Of a DNA stretch of 64,000 nucleotides, positions 54,275 to 63,837 are shown piece by piece. Source of the stretch: Pseudomonas graminis (GTDB lineage: Bacteria; Pseudomonadota; Gammaproteobacteria; Pseudomonadales; Pseudomonadaceae); contig NZ_MDEN01000055.1 in the NCBI RefSeq assembly GCF_001705435.1, positions 124,001 to 188,000 on the forward strand, in the 5' to 3' direction. Within the stretch, counting starts at the first letter, position 1; each line of letters begins with the position of its first letter. Both the position numbers and the translations under genes were made by a program. Below the pieces are notes generated by a model. The model was given only the letters and a program-made list of their open reading frames with translations. It did no database searches and was not told the origin of the DNA.

Positions 54275-57124
54275 ATGACGCGTAGTTCCGAAATTCGCCC
54301 GGATCTGGATGAGGGCATTGATCGCAAGGTCCTCGCTCAGTTACGCAGCCGCTTCCTGGCCCTGAGCGAGAGTCGACTGGCGCGCGCCTACGAAGGCCTG
54401 TCGACGCGCCAGCAAAGCGTGCTTTCGCTGCTGCCGCTGTTTTTCCACGTCAATCATCCTCTGTTGCCAGGCTATGTGTCGGGCTCGACCCCCGCCGGCG
54501 TTTCCCATTACGAGCCTGACGCCCAGGCCCTCGCTGAAGCGCAACGCCTGACGCGGTCGTTCTCCTACAAACCACGCCGGGTGAATCCACCGCAGCCGAT
54601 TCACGGCATCTTCCTGATGGGTAGCCTTGGCACCCTCGCCCAGGCCGACCAGAGCGACATGGACGTGTGGATCTGCCACGACCCGCTGCTGTCGGCAGAC
54701 GACATGCAGGAACTGCGCAAGAAGTGCCAGTCCCTGGAAAGCTGGGCGGCGAGCATGGGTGCCGAGGCGCATTTCTTTCTCGTCGATCCGGAGCGTTTTG
54801 TCGTCGGCGAGCGCGACGCACAGCTGAGTGGCGAAGACTGCGGCACGACGCAGCATTACTTGCTGCTCGACGAGTTTTATCGCACTGCCATCTGGCTGGC
54901 CGGGCGCACCCCGATGTGGTGGCTGGTGCCGGTCTATGAGGAAACGCGCTACGCCGAATACACCCACACCCTGCTGTCGAAACGCTTTATTCGCGCCGAC
55001 GAGGTGCTGGATCTCGGCAACATGTCGCACATCCCGCCGGGCGAATTCATCGGCGCAGGGCTGTGGCAGTTGTTCAAAGGCATCGAATCACCCTACAAAT
55101 CGGTGCTCAAGCTGCTGCTCACCGAGGTTTACGCCAGCGAACACCCGCAGGTGCAGTGCCTGAGCATGCGCTTCAAAAAAGCCGTGTTTGCCAACTGCGC
55201 CGACCTCGACGAGCTGGACCCCTACGTGATGGTGTACCGGCGCATCGAGGAATACCTGCTCGCGAGGGGCGAACCCGAGCGGCTGGAGCTGGTACGCCGC
55301 AGTTTGTACCTGAAGGTGAACAAGAAACTCACCGGGTCCACTCGCCACCGCAGCAGCAGTTGGCAGCGCCTGCTGCTGGAGCGGCTGGTCAGTGAGTGGC
55401 ATTGGGACGAGAGCCAGTTGGCGCTGCTCGACAGCCGCAGTCAGTGGAAAGTGCGTCAGGTCGCCAGCGAGCGCCGCGCACTGGTCGGCGAGCTCAACTT
55501 CAGTTACCGCTTCCTGACCCAGTTCGCGCGCGCGCAAAAGGCGGCCAATTCGATCAACAAGCGCGACTTGAATGTGCTCGGGCGACGCCTGTACGCAGCC
55601 TTTGAACGCAAAGCCGGCAAAGTGGAATTTCTCAATCCGGGCATTGCGCCGGATCTGGCGGAAGACACCTTGACGCTGGCGCAGCTGCCGAACAAGCGCG
55701 AGCCCGGCAGGCACCAGTGGTGTCTCTATAACGGCAGTCTGAGTGCCCACGAGCTGGAGACGTTTGCGCCGATCAAGCGCAGTCGCGAGTTGCTGGAATT
55801 GCTCACGTGGTGCCACCGCAACAACGTCATCGACAGCAGCACACGCCTGGCGCTACACCCCGGGATCAGTGATCTGACCGAGTTCGAGCTGTTCAATCTG
55901 CAAGGCGCGCTACAGCAGAGCATCGCGCCGCCGCCGGGCATGGTCGAGGAAGAGGTGCTGCTGAGCCCAAGCGTGCCCCGTGAGATTTTGCTGTTGATCA
56001 ACGTGGGCGTCGATCCGCTCAGGCACCACAAGGACCTGAACATCCTGATGACCACCGAGCGAACGGACTCGCTGAGCTATGCCGGTGTGCGCGAAAATCT
56101 GGTGCTGACGTTTGACCAGATCACGCTCAACAGCTGGAACGAGGTGCTGGTCAACCGCTTCGACGGCCCCTATGCGCTGCTGGACTGCCTGACAGAATTG
56201 TTCAACGGCCTGCCGGAAAAGTCCGCCAGGCCTGTCATTCGCGTGCGCTGCTTTTGCCACAACCGCGCGCAGGCCATCGCCCAGCGCGTGGAGGAGCTCA
56301 TCGGCACCGCGCAACTGCTGCTGGACCGGCGCCTGAATCACCGCTATCTCATCCAGGTCGAGCAGCGGTATCACGTCCTGGAAATGATCCCCGGCCGAGT
56401 CAGTCATGTCACGCTGGAACACCTGCCGGCGCTGTTCAGTTATCTGGGGGAAGAGCTTTCCGCCTACAGTCCGATTCATCTGGACCCCCAGGCACTGGAC
56501 GACTCGGACCTGTCGCTGTTCATCCCGTACGGCCAGCCTGAGTGCATTCAGGTGTTCTACCGGATCAACGAGCCGAACGCCGACCTGTACGTGCTTGATG
56601 AGCGCAATGCATTCTGGCATCAGCAGGTGCCTTATCACACTGAGTCCAGCCTGCTGGTGCCGCTGCAGCGCTTTTTTCAATCGCTGGTGTACCGGCGCGT
56701 GGCGTTGCTGCCACTGGATAACCCTCTGGAGTCAACGCCGCTGGAGGCTTTGTATTACCGCCTGACCCCCGATGGATCAGGCCGAGCCCGCCGCGTTGAG
56801 CATCGCCCGACGCCAACGATGCTCAGCGACCCATCGTTTTTTGATGTGCAGGCGATCATCGAGGAGGCGTCCCCCGGTCAGGTCAGCGTCACGCTGTATT
56901 GCGACGGGACGGAGTTCTCCGAGCTGGAGCATGGAGACCAGCTGTTCAGCGTCGTGGCGCGGCGGATTCTCGAGCAGCGCCGCGAGCCGCAACGTTACCG
57001 CTGCTACATCACCGACCTGGACCTGTCCGGGATACTGAGAGACACGCGCGGGCAGACCATCCTGTTCCTGCGCTACAAGGCCGAACTGGAACGGTCACTG
57101 AATGCCGCGCTGGATGAGTTGTGA
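54275..57124 (+). CDS. cyaA: class I adenylate cyclase
   Basis: This large soluble cyclase makes cAMP, the ligand of Vfr/CRP. The 949 residues fit the enterobacterial-type class I family. An N-terminal catalytic domain has FLMGSLGTLAQADQSDMDVW, with the nucleotidyltransferase-like Gly-Ser and Asp-x-Asp residues, near residues 111-130. The C-terminal half is regulatory and contains no recognisable glucose-sensing motif. The gene is monocistronic and convergent with the DUF1289 and cyaY genes. Confidence 0.95.
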   Translation: MTRSSEIRPDLDEGIDRKVLAQLRSRFLALSESRLARAYEGLSTRQQSVLSLLPLFFHVNHPLLPGYVSGSTPAGVSHYEPDAQALAEAQRLTRSFSYKPRRVNPPQPIHGIFLMGSLGTLAQADQSDMDVWICHDPLLSADDMQELRKKCQSLESWAASMGAEAHFFLVDPERFVVGERDAQLSGEDCGTTQHYLLLDEFYRTAIWLAGRTPMWWLVPVYEETRYAEYTHTLLSKRFIRADEVLDLGNMSHIPPGEFIGAGLWQLFKGIESPYKSVLKLLLTEVYASEHPQVQCLSMRFKKAVFANCADLDELDPYVMVYRRIEEYLLARGEPERLELVRRSLYLKVNKKLTGSTRHRSSSWQRLLLERLVSEWHWDESQLALLDSRSQWKVRQVASERRALVGELNFSYRFLTQFARAQKAANSINKRDLNVLGRRLYAAFERKAGKVEFLNPGIAPDLAEDTLTLAQLPNKREPGRHQWCLYNGSLSAHELETFAPIKRSRELLELLTWCHRNNVIDSSTRLALHPGISDLTEFELFNLQGALQQSIAPPPGMVEEEVLLSPSVPREILLLINVGVDPLRHHKDLNILMTTERTDSLSYAGVRENLVLTFDQITLNSWNEVLVNRFDGPYALLDCLTELFNGLPEKSARPVIRVRCFCHNRAQAIAQRVEELIGTAQLLLDRRLNHRYLIQVEQRYHVLEMIPGRVSHVTLEHLPALFSYLGEELSAYSPIHLDPQALDDSDLSLFIPYGQPECIQVFYRINEPNADLYVLDERNAFWHQQVPYHTESSLLVPLQRFFQSLVYRRVALLPLDNPLESTPLEALYYRLTPDGSGRARRVEHRPTPTMLSDPSFFDVQAIIEEASPGQVSVTLYCDGTEFSELEHGDQLFSVVARRILEQRREPQRYRCYITDLDLSGILRDTRGQTILFLRYKAELERSLNAALDEL

Positions 57125-57149
57125 TGACTGCTGGCTCGCTACAGAGGAC

Positions 57150-57383
57150 TCAGCGTGCGACGCAATGGGTACTCCGCCGCTGATCTGCCTGCCGCACGAT
57201 CTCGCGCCGGCGCTCGTCGGTCGCCGCCCGCCACTCGCGAATGTCTTCGACGTGGCGCTGACACCCCGTGCAGACTTTGTCTTCGTCGAGCCGGCAGATG
57301 CTGATGCACGGAGACGGCACAGCCGGGCTGACGTTGCTGAACAGCGGTTTTGGCGGTTTGACCGGCGTTGGGTTAATGGTCAC
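57150..57383 (-). CDS. DUF1289 domain protein
   Basis: The 77-residue protein begins at GTG 57381-57383, overlapping the cyaY stop (GTGA). It has a Cys-rich core, SPCISICRLDEDKVCTGCQR, typical of DUF1289. The four cysteines suggest a metal or cluster site, and the conserved pairing with a frataxin gene hints at an iron link, which is inference. Confidence 0.88.
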   Translation of the reverse strand: MTINPTPVKPPKPLFSNVSPAVPSPCISICRLDEDKVCTGCQRHVEDIREWRAATDERRREIVRQADQRRSTHCVAR

Positions 57384-57736
57384 TGGCGGTTGCCATCGTT
57401 GCCGTCGAGGGCGTCGAAGTCGATCTCTTCGCCGGCCTGCTGCTTCGCCAGTCGATAGAGCATCTCGCTCAACAGCTCTTCGCTCTTGTCGCAGATCCAA
57501 TGCTTCGCTTCTTCGTCGTAGTCAAAGTGAAAACCACCCGACGCCGCCGCCAGCCACAGCTGACGCAACGGCTCCTGACGGCTGAAAATGAACTGCGAGC
57601 CGTTTTCGAACTTAACGGTCAGCACACCGGCGGAACTCTCAAGGTCCAGATCCAGACCGCTCTCGTCGAAAATGTCCTGGAGCTTTTCTTGGGTGGCATC
57701 GACCAGGTCGTGAAAACGGGCTTCGGTCAAACTCAT
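57380..57736 (-). CDS. cyaY: iron donor protein CyaY (frataxin homologue)
   Basis: The 118-residue frataxin-like protein regulates iron-sulfur cluster assembly. It has an acidic first helix (LVDATQEKLQDIFDES), a beta sheet ending in QLWLAAASGGFHFDYD, and a final helix with SEELLSEMLYRLAKQQ. It is coupled to the DUF1289 gene and lies convergent to cyaA, the neighbour that gave it its name. Confidence 0.95.
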   Translation of the reverse strand: MSLTEARFHDLVDATQEKLQDIFDESGLDLDLESSAGVLTVKFENGSQFIFSRQEPLRQLWLAAASGGFHFDYDEEAKHWICDKSEELLSEMLYRLAKQQAGEEIDFDALDGNDGNRQ

Positions 57737-57825
57737 TGCATTAACCTCAAAAGTGTCAGCGGATGGCGCAGCGACGCACGATACGGTCGCTCCCCGGCAA
57801 ATGCAAAGCCTACCCGCCCAAGTGC

Positions 57826-57856
57826 CATTGTGGGAGCCGCTTTGGCCGGCAAGGCA
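57826..57856 (+). repeat. single REP-like element of another type
   Basis: TGTGGGAGCCGCTTTGGCCGG, followed by CAAGGC, resembles the general Pseudomonas TGTGGGAGC-GGC-GCCGGC REP half. No inverted mate is nearby. Confidence 0.6.
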
Positions 57857-57983
57857 CCGAACGGGTCGCTTTACCGCAGGCTGCGTCAGAAATCCGTGCG
57901 CGCTGCACAGATTAATTGCGCAGCGGCGTCAAACCCCCGCCGGACGGGAACTCCAGCGCATAGGCAATCTGTCGGGTGGTCGG

Positions 57984-57989
57984 TATACT
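57984..57989 (+). promoter_or_regulatory. -10 element of the lptM-lysA operon
   Basis: TATACT lies 36 bases before the lptM start. The -35 hexamer is not clear. Confidence 0.45.
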
Positions 57990-58024
57990 CGGGCGCAATT
58001 AATGCTTATACAAAGGATTTCGCC

Positions 58025-58186
58025 ATGAAGCGCCTGATTTCCTCCCTGGCCGCACTGCTTGCAGTTGCGTGTCTGGTCTCTGCCTGCGGCCAGAAAGGTC
58101 CACTGTATCTGCCCGACGACGACTCGTCCGACGGCACCAGCCAGACCAAGTCGCACTCGCACAAGCATCAGACTTCGACCTACTAG
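58025..58186 (+). CDS. lptM: LPS translocon maturation chaperone LptM (YifL)
   Basis: The 53-residue lipoprotein has a lipobox ending SAC (ACLVSAC), with the lipidated Cys near residue 21, then GQKGPLYLP, the family fingerprint, and a His/Ser-rich tail. LptM assists disulfide rearrangement in the outer-membrane LptD/LptE translocon in E. coli. It begins the lysA operon, ten bases upstream of lysA. Confidence 0.9.
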   Translation: MKRLISSLAALLAVACLVSACGQKGPLYLPDDDSSDGTSQTKSHSHKHQTSTY

Positions 58187-58195
58187 GAATCAGTC

Positions 58196-59443
58196 ATGGA
58201 CGCCTTCAACTACCGCGACGGTGAGCTGTTCGCGGAGGGAGTGGCGTTGTCTGCCATCGCCGAACGCTTCGGCACGCCGACATACGTCTATTCCCGCGCG
58301 CACATCGAGGCGCAGTACCGCGCCTACGCTGATGCCCTGAGCGGCATGCCGCATCTGGTCTGCTTTGCGGTCAAAGCGAACTCCAACCTGGGCGTTCTCA
58401 ACGTCCTGGCACGCTTGGGCGCCGGTTTCGACATCGTTTCCCGTGGAGAACTGGAACGTGTACTGGCGGCAGGCGGTCAGGCCGACAAGATTGTCTTCTC
58501 CGGCGTCGGCAAGACCCGTGATGACATGCGCCGAGCGCTGGAAGTCGGCGTGCACTGCTTCAACGTCGAATCCACCGACGAGCTCGAACGCCTGCAAGTC
58601 GTCGCCGCCGAAATGGGCGTGCGCGCTCCGGTTTCGTTGCGCGTCAATCCGGACGTCGACGCCGGCACCCACCCCTACATCTCCACCGGCCTCAAGGAAA
58701 ACAAGTTCGGCATCGCCATCGCGGACGCTGAAGACGTTTACATCCGCGCCGCGCAGCTGCCGAATCTCGACGTTATCGGCGTCGACTGCCACATTGGCTC
58801 ACAGCTGACCACCCTCTCGCCTTTCGTTGATGCCCTGGATCGCTTGCTCGATCTGGTCGACCGGCTGGGCGATTGCGGCATTCTGCTGAAGCATATCGAC
58901 CTGGGCGGCGGCCTGGGTGTGCGTTATCGCGACGAAGAGCCGCCCCTTGCGAGCGATTACATCAAGGCCGTGCGTGAACGCCTCGATGGCCGCGATCTGG
59001 CGCTGATGTTCGAGCCCGGGCGCTTCATCGTCGCCAATGCCGGCGTGCTGGTGACCCGCGTCGAGTACCTCAAGCACACCGAGCACAAAGACTTCGCCAT
59101 CGTCGACGCCGCCATGAACGACCTGATCCGTCCGGCGCTGTACCAGGCGTGGATGGACGTGACGGCGGTCAAGCCCCGTGACAGCGCCAAACGCACCTAC
59201 GACATCGTCGGCCCTATCTGTGAAACCGGGGATTTCCTTGCCAAGGAGCGCGAACTCGCACTGGCTGAAGGCGATCTGCTGGCGGTGCACTCTGCCGGCG
59301 CCTATGGCTTCGTGATGAGCTCCAACTACAACACCCGCGGGCGTACGGCCGAGGTGCTTGTGGATGGCGAGCAAGCCTTCGAAGTGCGTCGTCGTGAAAC
59401 CGTGACTGAGCTGTTTGCCGGCGAAAGCCTGCTGCCGGAGTAA
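58196..59443 (+). CDS. lysA: diaminopimelate decarboxylase
   Basis: LysA makes lysine from meso-diaminopimelate with PLP. The 415 residues include the PLP-binding lysine K60 in [11 protein letters not shown] and the second-domain Cys in [14 protein letters not shown]. The dapF start is five bases downstream. It belongs to the conserved lptM-lysA-dapF-DUF484-xerC-HAD order. Confidence 0.97.
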   Translation: MDAFNYRDGELFAEGVALSAIAERFGTPTYVYSRAHIEAQYRAYADALSGMPHLVCFAVKANSNLGVLNVLARLGAGFDIVSRGELERVLAAGGQADKIVFSGVGKTRDDMRRALEVGVHCFNVESTDELERLQVVAAEMGVRAPVSLRVNPDVDAGTHPYISTGLKENKFGIAIADAEDVYIRAAQLPNLDVIGVDCHIGSQLTTLSPFVDALDRLLDLVDRLGDCGILLKHIDLGGGLGVRYRDEEPPLASDYIKAVRERLDGRDLALMFEPGRFIVANAGVLVTRVEYLKHTEHKDFAIVDAAMNDLIRPALYQAWMDVTAVKPRDSAKRTYDIVGPICETGDFLAKERELALAEGDLLAVHSAGAYGFVMSSNYNTRGRTAEVLVDGEQAFEVRRRETVTELFAGESLLPE

Positions 59444-59447
59444 TCCC

Positions 59448-60278
59448 ATGCTGCTGCGTTTTACCAAGATGCATGGCCTGGGCAATGATTTCATGGTGCT
59501 GGACCTTGTAAGCCAACACGCCCACATTTTGCCCAAGCACGCCAAGCAATGGGGCGATCGCCACACCGGTATCGGTTTCGATCAGCTGCTGCTGGTCGAG
59601 GCGCCGAATAACCCGGACGTGGACTTCCGCTACCGGATTTTCAATTCCGACGGCTCCGAAGTGGAGCAATGCGGCAACGGTGCGCGCTGCTTCGCCCGGT
59701 TCGTGCTGGACAAGCGGCTGACGGCCAAAAAGCAGATCCGCGTCGAAACCAAGAGCGGCATCATCGAGCTGGACATCCGCAACGACGGCCAGATCAGCGT
59801 GGATATGGGCGCGCCGCGTCTGGTGCCGGCGGATATCCCGTTCGATGCGCCGGAGCAGGCCGCCTCCTATTCGCTTGATGTCGATGGCGAGACCGTCGAG
59901 CTGGCCGCCGTGTCCATGGGCAACCCCCACGCTGTGCTACGCGTCTATGACATCAACAACGCGCCCGTGCATGTGCTGGGTCCGAAGATCGAGAACCATC
60001 CGCGCTTTCCGGCCCGGGTGAACGTGGGCTTTCTCCACGTCGTCGACCGTCAGCGCGCGCAACTGCGGGTGTGGGAGCGAGGCGCCGGGGAAACCCAGGC
60101 CTGCGGCACCGGGGCCTGCGCGGCAGCGGTCGCAGCCATTACTCAGGGCTGGATGGATTCGCCGATGCTGATCGACCTGCCGGGCGGACGCCTGTCCATC
60201 GAGTGGTCAGGCCCCGGCCATCCGGTGATGATGACTGGCCCGGCTGTCCGGGTTTACGAAGGCCAAGTACGTCTATGA
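59448..60278 (+). CDS. dapF: diaminopimelate epimerase
   Basis: DapF converts LL- to meso-diaminopimelate. It has 276 residues with the catalytic cysteines C75 ([10 protein letters not shown]) and C219 (TQACGTGAC). The start [19 protein letters not shown] at ATG 59448 is the expected one; a longer frame runs back into lysA. Confidence 0.97.
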   Translation: MLLRFTKMHGLGNDFMVLDLVSQHAHILPKHAKQWGDRHTGIGFDQLLLVEAPNNPDVDFRYRIFNSDGSEVEQCGNGARCFARFVLDKRLTAKKQIRVETKSGIIELDIRNDGQISVDMGAPRLVPADIPFDAPEQAASYSLDVDGETVELAAVSMGNPHAVLRVYDINNAPVHVLGPKIENHPRFPARVNVGFLHVVDRQRAQLRVWERGAGETQACGTGACAAAVAAITQGWMDSPMLIDLPGGRLSIEWSGPGHPVMMTGPAVRVYEGQVRL

Positions 60279-60291
60279 GTGAGAGTATCCA

Positions 60292-61029
60292 ATGACCGAC
60301 CAGCCTCAGACTTCAAACGACACGCCCGGCCAGCCCCCTGCCGAGAACGCGGTGCCCGCCCTTGAAGCCGAGGCGGTCGCGGCCTGGCTGCAACAACACC
60401 CTGATTTCTTCGCCGAGCACGACGAGCTGCTGGCGATGATGCGCGTTCCGCATCAACGGGGCGATACCGTCTCGCTGGTCGAACGCCAGCTCAAACTGCT
60501 GCGCGAGCGCAACATCGAGATGCGTCACCGGCTTTCACAACTGATGGACGTGGCCCGGGACAACGACCGGCTGTTTGAAAAAACCCGCCGGCTGATTCTC
60601 GATCTGATGGACGCCACCAGTCTGGAAGAGATCGTCATTTGCGTGGAAGACAGCCTGCGCCAAGAGTTTCAGGTGCCCTTCGTCAGCCTGATCCTGTTCA
60701 GCGACAACCCGATGACCGTCGGCCGCTGGGTCAGCGCCGCCGACGCGCAGAAAGCCATCGGTGGGCTGATGTCCGGCGGCAAGACCCTGAGTGGCGCGCT
60801 GCGTGAGCATGAACTCGAGTTTCTGTTCGGCAGCGAGCAAAGCAAGGAAGTGGGCTCAACCGCCCTGGCCGCCCTCAACCACCAGGGCCTGCACGGCGTT
60901 CTGGCCATCGGCAGCCGTGATCCGCAGCATTACAAAAGCTCGGTCGGCACGCTGTTTCTCGGTTACATCGCCGACGTGCTCAGCCGCCTGCTGCCACGCT
61001 TCACCAATTCGCTGCGGTCGGTTCGCTAG
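60292..61029 (+). CDS. DUF484 family protein
   Basis: The 245-residue protein has a helical N-terminus with [20 protein letters not shown] and a GAF-like C-terminal domain. It stands in the conserved slot between dapF and xerC. Function is unknown; the GAF-like fold suggests ligand or signal sensing. Confidence 0.92.
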   Translation: MTDQPQTSNDTPGQPPAENAVPALEAEAVAAWLQQHPDFFAEHDELLAMMRVPHQRGDTVSLVERQLKLLRERNIEMRHRLSQLMDVARDNDRLFEKTRRLILDLMDATSLEEIVICVEDSLRQEFQVPFVSLILFSDNPMTVGRWVSAADAQKAIGGLMSGGKTLSGALREHELEFLFGSEQSKEVGSTALAALNHQGLHGVLAIGSRDPQHYKSSVGTLFLGYIADVLSRLLPRFTNSLRSVR

Positions 61030-61031
61030 TC

Positions 61032-61937
61032 ATGGAGCGGCAACTGGACGCTTACTGCACGCACCTGCGCAGTGAGCGCCAAGTGTCGAGCCATACGCTT
61101 GAAGCCTATCGCCGCGACCTGAACAAGGTCCTGGCGTTCTGCGAAAAGCAGCACATCGACAGCTGGAAAGCCCTGGATATTCAGGCCATGCGCGGCCTTG
61201 TCGCTCGCCTTCACCAGCAGGGTCAGTCCTCGCGCAGCCTGGCCAGATTGCTGTCAGCCGTTCGCGGCTTTTATCACTTTCTCAACCGCGAAGGCCTTTG
61301 CGATCACGATCCGGCCAATGGCCTGTCACCGCCCAAGGGCGAGCGGCGCTTGCCGAAAACCCTCGACGCCGACCGCGCCCTGCAACTGCTTGAAGGCGGG
61401 GTCGAAGACGATTTTCTGGCCCGGCGCGATCAGGCCATCCTTGAGCTGTTCTATTCGTCAGGCCTGCGCCTGTCCGAGTTGACCGGGCTGAACTGTGCAG
61501 ACCTGGATCTGGCGGACGGTCTTGTGCAGGTCCTCGGCAAAGGCAGCAAAACCCGGGTTTTGCCAGTCGGCAGAAAAGCCCGGGAAGCGCTGGAGGAGTG
61601 GCTCAAGCAGCGGGCGCTCGCCAATCCGCAGGACGATGCGGTGTTCGTCAGCCAGCAAGGCCGCCGTCTGGGGCCGCGTTCGATCCAACTGCGGGTCAAG
61701 GCGGCTGGCGAGCGCGAGCTGGGCCAGAACCTGCACCCGCACATGCTTCGCCATTCATTCGCCAGTCACTTGCTGGAGTCGTCCCAGGACCTGCGCGCCG
61801 TGCAGGAACTGCTGGGCCACGCCGACATCGCCACCACTCAGATCTACACCCATCTGGATTTCCAGCATCTGGCCACGGTGTACGACAGCGCCCATCCACG
61901 GGCCAAGCGCAAAGGTAACGCCGACAATGAGCATTAA
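61032..61937 (+). CDS. xerC: tyrosine recombinase XerC
   Basis: XerC with XerD resolves chromosome dimers at dif. The 301 residues have an N-terminal core-binding domain ([18 protein letters not shown]) and the C-terminal catalytic domain with Arg in [25 protein letters not shown] (His and Arg), [17 protein letters not shown] (His and the Tyr nucleophile). No mobile element is attached, and the operon position shows it to be the housekeeping copy. Confidence 0.96.
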   Translation: MERQLDAYCTHLRSERQVSSHTLEAYRRDLNKVLAFCEKQHIDSWKALDIQAMRGLVARLHQQGQSSRSLARLLSAVRGFYHFLNREGLCDHDPANGLSPPKGERRLPKTLDADRALQLLEGGVEDDFLARRDQAILELFYSSGLRLSELTGLNCADLDLADGLVQVLGKGSKTRVLPVGRKAREALEEWLKQRALANPQDDAVFVSQQGRRLGPRSIQLRVKAAGERELGQNLHPHMLRHSFASHLLESSQDLRAVQELLGHADIATTQIYTHLDFQHLATVYDSAHPRAKRKGNADNEH

Positions 61938-62622
61938 GCTGATCACCTTCGATCTGGACGACACGCTGTGGGAAACCGCACCGGCGATTGTCAGTGCCGA
62001 AGCCAAGCTGCGTGACTGGCTGGCTGCCAACGCGCCAAAACTCGGGCCGGTTCCGGTCGAGCATCTGTGGGAAATCCGCTCGCGACTCATCGAAGAGGAT
62101 CCGACGTTCAAACACCGGATCAGTGCGTTACGCCGTACGGTGCTGTTTCACGCCCTTGAAGATGCCGGGTATGGCCATGCCGAAGCCCACGAGCTGGCGG
62201 ACCAGAGCTTTGAAGTGTTCCTTCAGGGGAGGCATCAGTTGGACATCTTCCCTGAAGTGGTGCCGACGCTGGAGATCCTGACCAAGTCTTACACGCTGGG
62301 TGTGGTGACCAACGGCAATGCCGACGTCCGCCGCCTCGGCCTGGCTGATTATTTCGCCTTCGCGCTGTGCGCCGAAGATCTGGGCATCGGCAAACCCGAC
62401 CCTGCGCCTTTCGTTGAAGCGCTGAAACGCGGCAATGCCGAAGCCCGCCAGGCCGTGCACGTCGGCGATCATCCGGGCGACGACATCGCCGGTGCTCAGC
62501 AGGCCGGCATGCGGGCGATCTGGTACAACCCCGGGGGCAAAGTCTGGGAAGCTGAAAAATCGCCGGATGGCGAGATCAGTAGCCTGACCCAGTTGCCAGA
62601 GATGCTGGCGCGCTGGGGTTGA
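61927..62622 (+). CDS. HAD family hydrolase (YigB-like)
   Basis: The 231-residue phosphatase starts at ATG 61927, inside the last codons of xerC. The nucleophile motif [10 protein letters not shown] is at the start, with TNGNAD (motif II) and GKPDPAPF, then [13 protein letters not shown] (motifs III and IV). E. coli YigB follows xerC in the same way and acts on flavin and sugar phosphates; this member's substrate is inferred only. Confidence 0.92.
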   Translation: MSIKLITFDLDDTLWETAPAIVSAEAKLRDWLAANAPKLGPVPVEHLWEIRSRLIEEDPTFKHRISALRRTVLFHALEDAGYGHAEAHELADQSFEVFLQGRHQLDIFPEVVPTLEILTKSYTLGVVTNGNADVRRLGLADYFAFALCAEDLGIGKPDPAPFVEALKRGNAEARQAVHVGDHPGDDIAGAQQAGMRAIWYNPGGKVWEAEKSPDGEISSLTQLPEMLARWG

Positions 62623-62683
62623 TTCGCGATTCCAGCGCGTCAAACCGGCCTTTGTGGCCTCAGCGGCCTGAATCGCAGGCAAT

Positions 62684-62712
62684 AAAAAACCCGCAGCGAC
62701 AGCGGGTTTTTC
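62684..62712. terminator. bidirectional terminator between the HAD gene and sutA
   Basis: The stem ACCCGC/GCGGGT around AGCGACA has A runs on one side and T runs on the other, so it ends both convergent genes. Confidence 0.9.
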
Positions 62713-62733
62713 ATCAAGCGCACAGCCAGTCCC

Positions 62734-63063
62734 TTAAATAGGACGGCTGCCGTACTTGTTGTCGGGCTTCTTGGGCGGATCGGCGACCACGTTGGCCTCC
62801 ACTTCCACGACCTTGCCACCACGAGCCAGGAACTCCTCCATCGCGCGAGCCAGAGCATCACGCTCTTTGTTCTTGGCTTCCACGCTGGGCAGTTCGTCAA
62901 CGGAGACGGCGGCCTTGGCCTTGCCTTTGGCCGGAGTCGCAGAGACTTCAGCGCTGTCGTCGACCTCCACTACATCTTCATCGGAAGCCGCTGCAAGCCC
63001 CTCACCGTCCTCCCCTTCTTCCAGCTCGTCTTCCAGACCTTCTTCGATGTCGTCGTCGCTCAT
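62734..63063 (-). CDS. sutA: transcriptional regulator SutA
   Basis: The 109-residue protein binds RNA polymerase and sustains transcription of housekeeping genes in slow-growing Pseudomonas. It has an acidic disordered N-terminus (EEGLEDELEEGEDGEG), a conserved helix (ELPSVEAKNKERDALARAM) and a conserved basic tail (KKPDNKYGSRPI). I recognise the C-terminal half from the P. aeruginosa protein. Confidence 0.9.
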   Translation of the reverse strand: MSDDDIEEGLEDELEEGEDGEGLAAASDEDVVEVDDSAEVSATPAKGKAKAAVSVDELPSVEAKNKERDALARAMEEFLARGGKVVEVEANVVADPPKKPDNKYGSRPI

Positions 63064-63156
63064 GTTCTACCTCATGACTTGCGAAAGCAGATTAGTTATA
63101 GCCCAGCCGGGCTTGATTTCTTGGACAGCCGGAAAAAATTCAACTACCGCGTATTT

Positions 63157-63588
63157 TCAGCGGTCGTGCCCCTCACCCTGAAGCGTGACGAGGACTTTAC
63201 GCGCACCGCCTGCATCACGGTGCTCGCCCAGATAAATACCTTGCCATGTGCCCAGCGCCAGCCGTCCATTTGTAACCGGTAAGGTCAGCTGGCAGCCAAG
63301 CAGACTGGCTTTGAAGTGCGCAGGCAGATCGTCGGGCCCTTCGTCGTCATGCTCGTAGCCGTCGCGCCCCTGAGGCACCAGACGGCTGAAAAAACGCTCG
63401 AAATCGCGACGTACCGCCGGATCGGCGTTCTCGTTGACGGTCAACGAGGCCGAGGTGTGTTGCAACCAGACATGCAGCAGGCCGATGCGGCATTCGCGTA
63501 ATTCGCGAAGCCCCGCGACGATCTCGTCCGTCACCAGATGGAAACCACGAGGCCTTGCCCGCAGCGTGATCAAGGTCTGTTGCCACAT
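63157..63588 (-). CDS. YjbQ family protein (secondary thiamine-phosphate synthase enzyme)
   Basis: The 143-residue protein has the UPF0047 motif [20 protein letters not shown] with the conserved His, and a C-terminal [13 protein letters not shown]. Family members have weak thiamine-phosphate synthase activity, so the physiological role is unsettled. It is preceded by a 250-base stretch shared with amtB, and lies downstream of amtB in the same direction. Confidence 0.93.
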   Translation of the reverse strand: MWQQTLITLRARPRGFHLVTDEIVAGLRELRECRIGLLHVWLQHTSASLTVNENADPAVRRDFERFFSRLVPQGRDGYEHDDEGPDDLPAHFKASLLGCQLTLPVTNGRLALGTWQGIYLGEHRDAGGARKVLVTLQGEGHDR

Positions 63589-63796
63589 ACCGTTCTCCGC
63601 CCTTCGGCGCGCATTCTAACGCGCTGGAAAAAAAAACAAAGTGCGTAATGAGCGACGATTTTCACGAGCGCTGAACAAGGGCATTTATGCCCTCGGAAGC
63701 GTCCAGAAACGTCTAGATTGGCCGCACATCGCAGCGGATGTTCCTGCCTGGAACACCTGCCCCTTGTGCGGACACCCCTATCGACAAACGCCAGAC
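63589..63796. other. intergenic stretch upstream of yjbQ
   Basis: I see no gene. It holds a perfect inverted repeat AGGGCAT-TT-ATGCCCT at about 63679-63694, possibly part of the yjbQ control region, and an A/T-rich run at 63628-63640 near the start of yjbQ. Confidence 0.4.
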
Positions 63797-63827
63797 AAAA
63801 AAATGCCCGGAGACCCGGGCATTTTTT
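63797..63827. terminator. intrinsic terminator downstream of amtB
   Basis: ATGCCCGG-AGAC-CCGGGCAT has A and T runs at the ends. It closes the ammonium transporter gene on the minus strand. Confidence 0.9.
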
Positions 63828-63837
63828 CATGGGTGGA

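Noticed and set aside
61032..61937. Tyrosine recombinase as a sign of an integrated element
   Set aside because: It lies in the conserved lysA-dapF-DUF484-xerC-HAD order and has no attachment repeats or cargo, so it is the chromosomal XerC.
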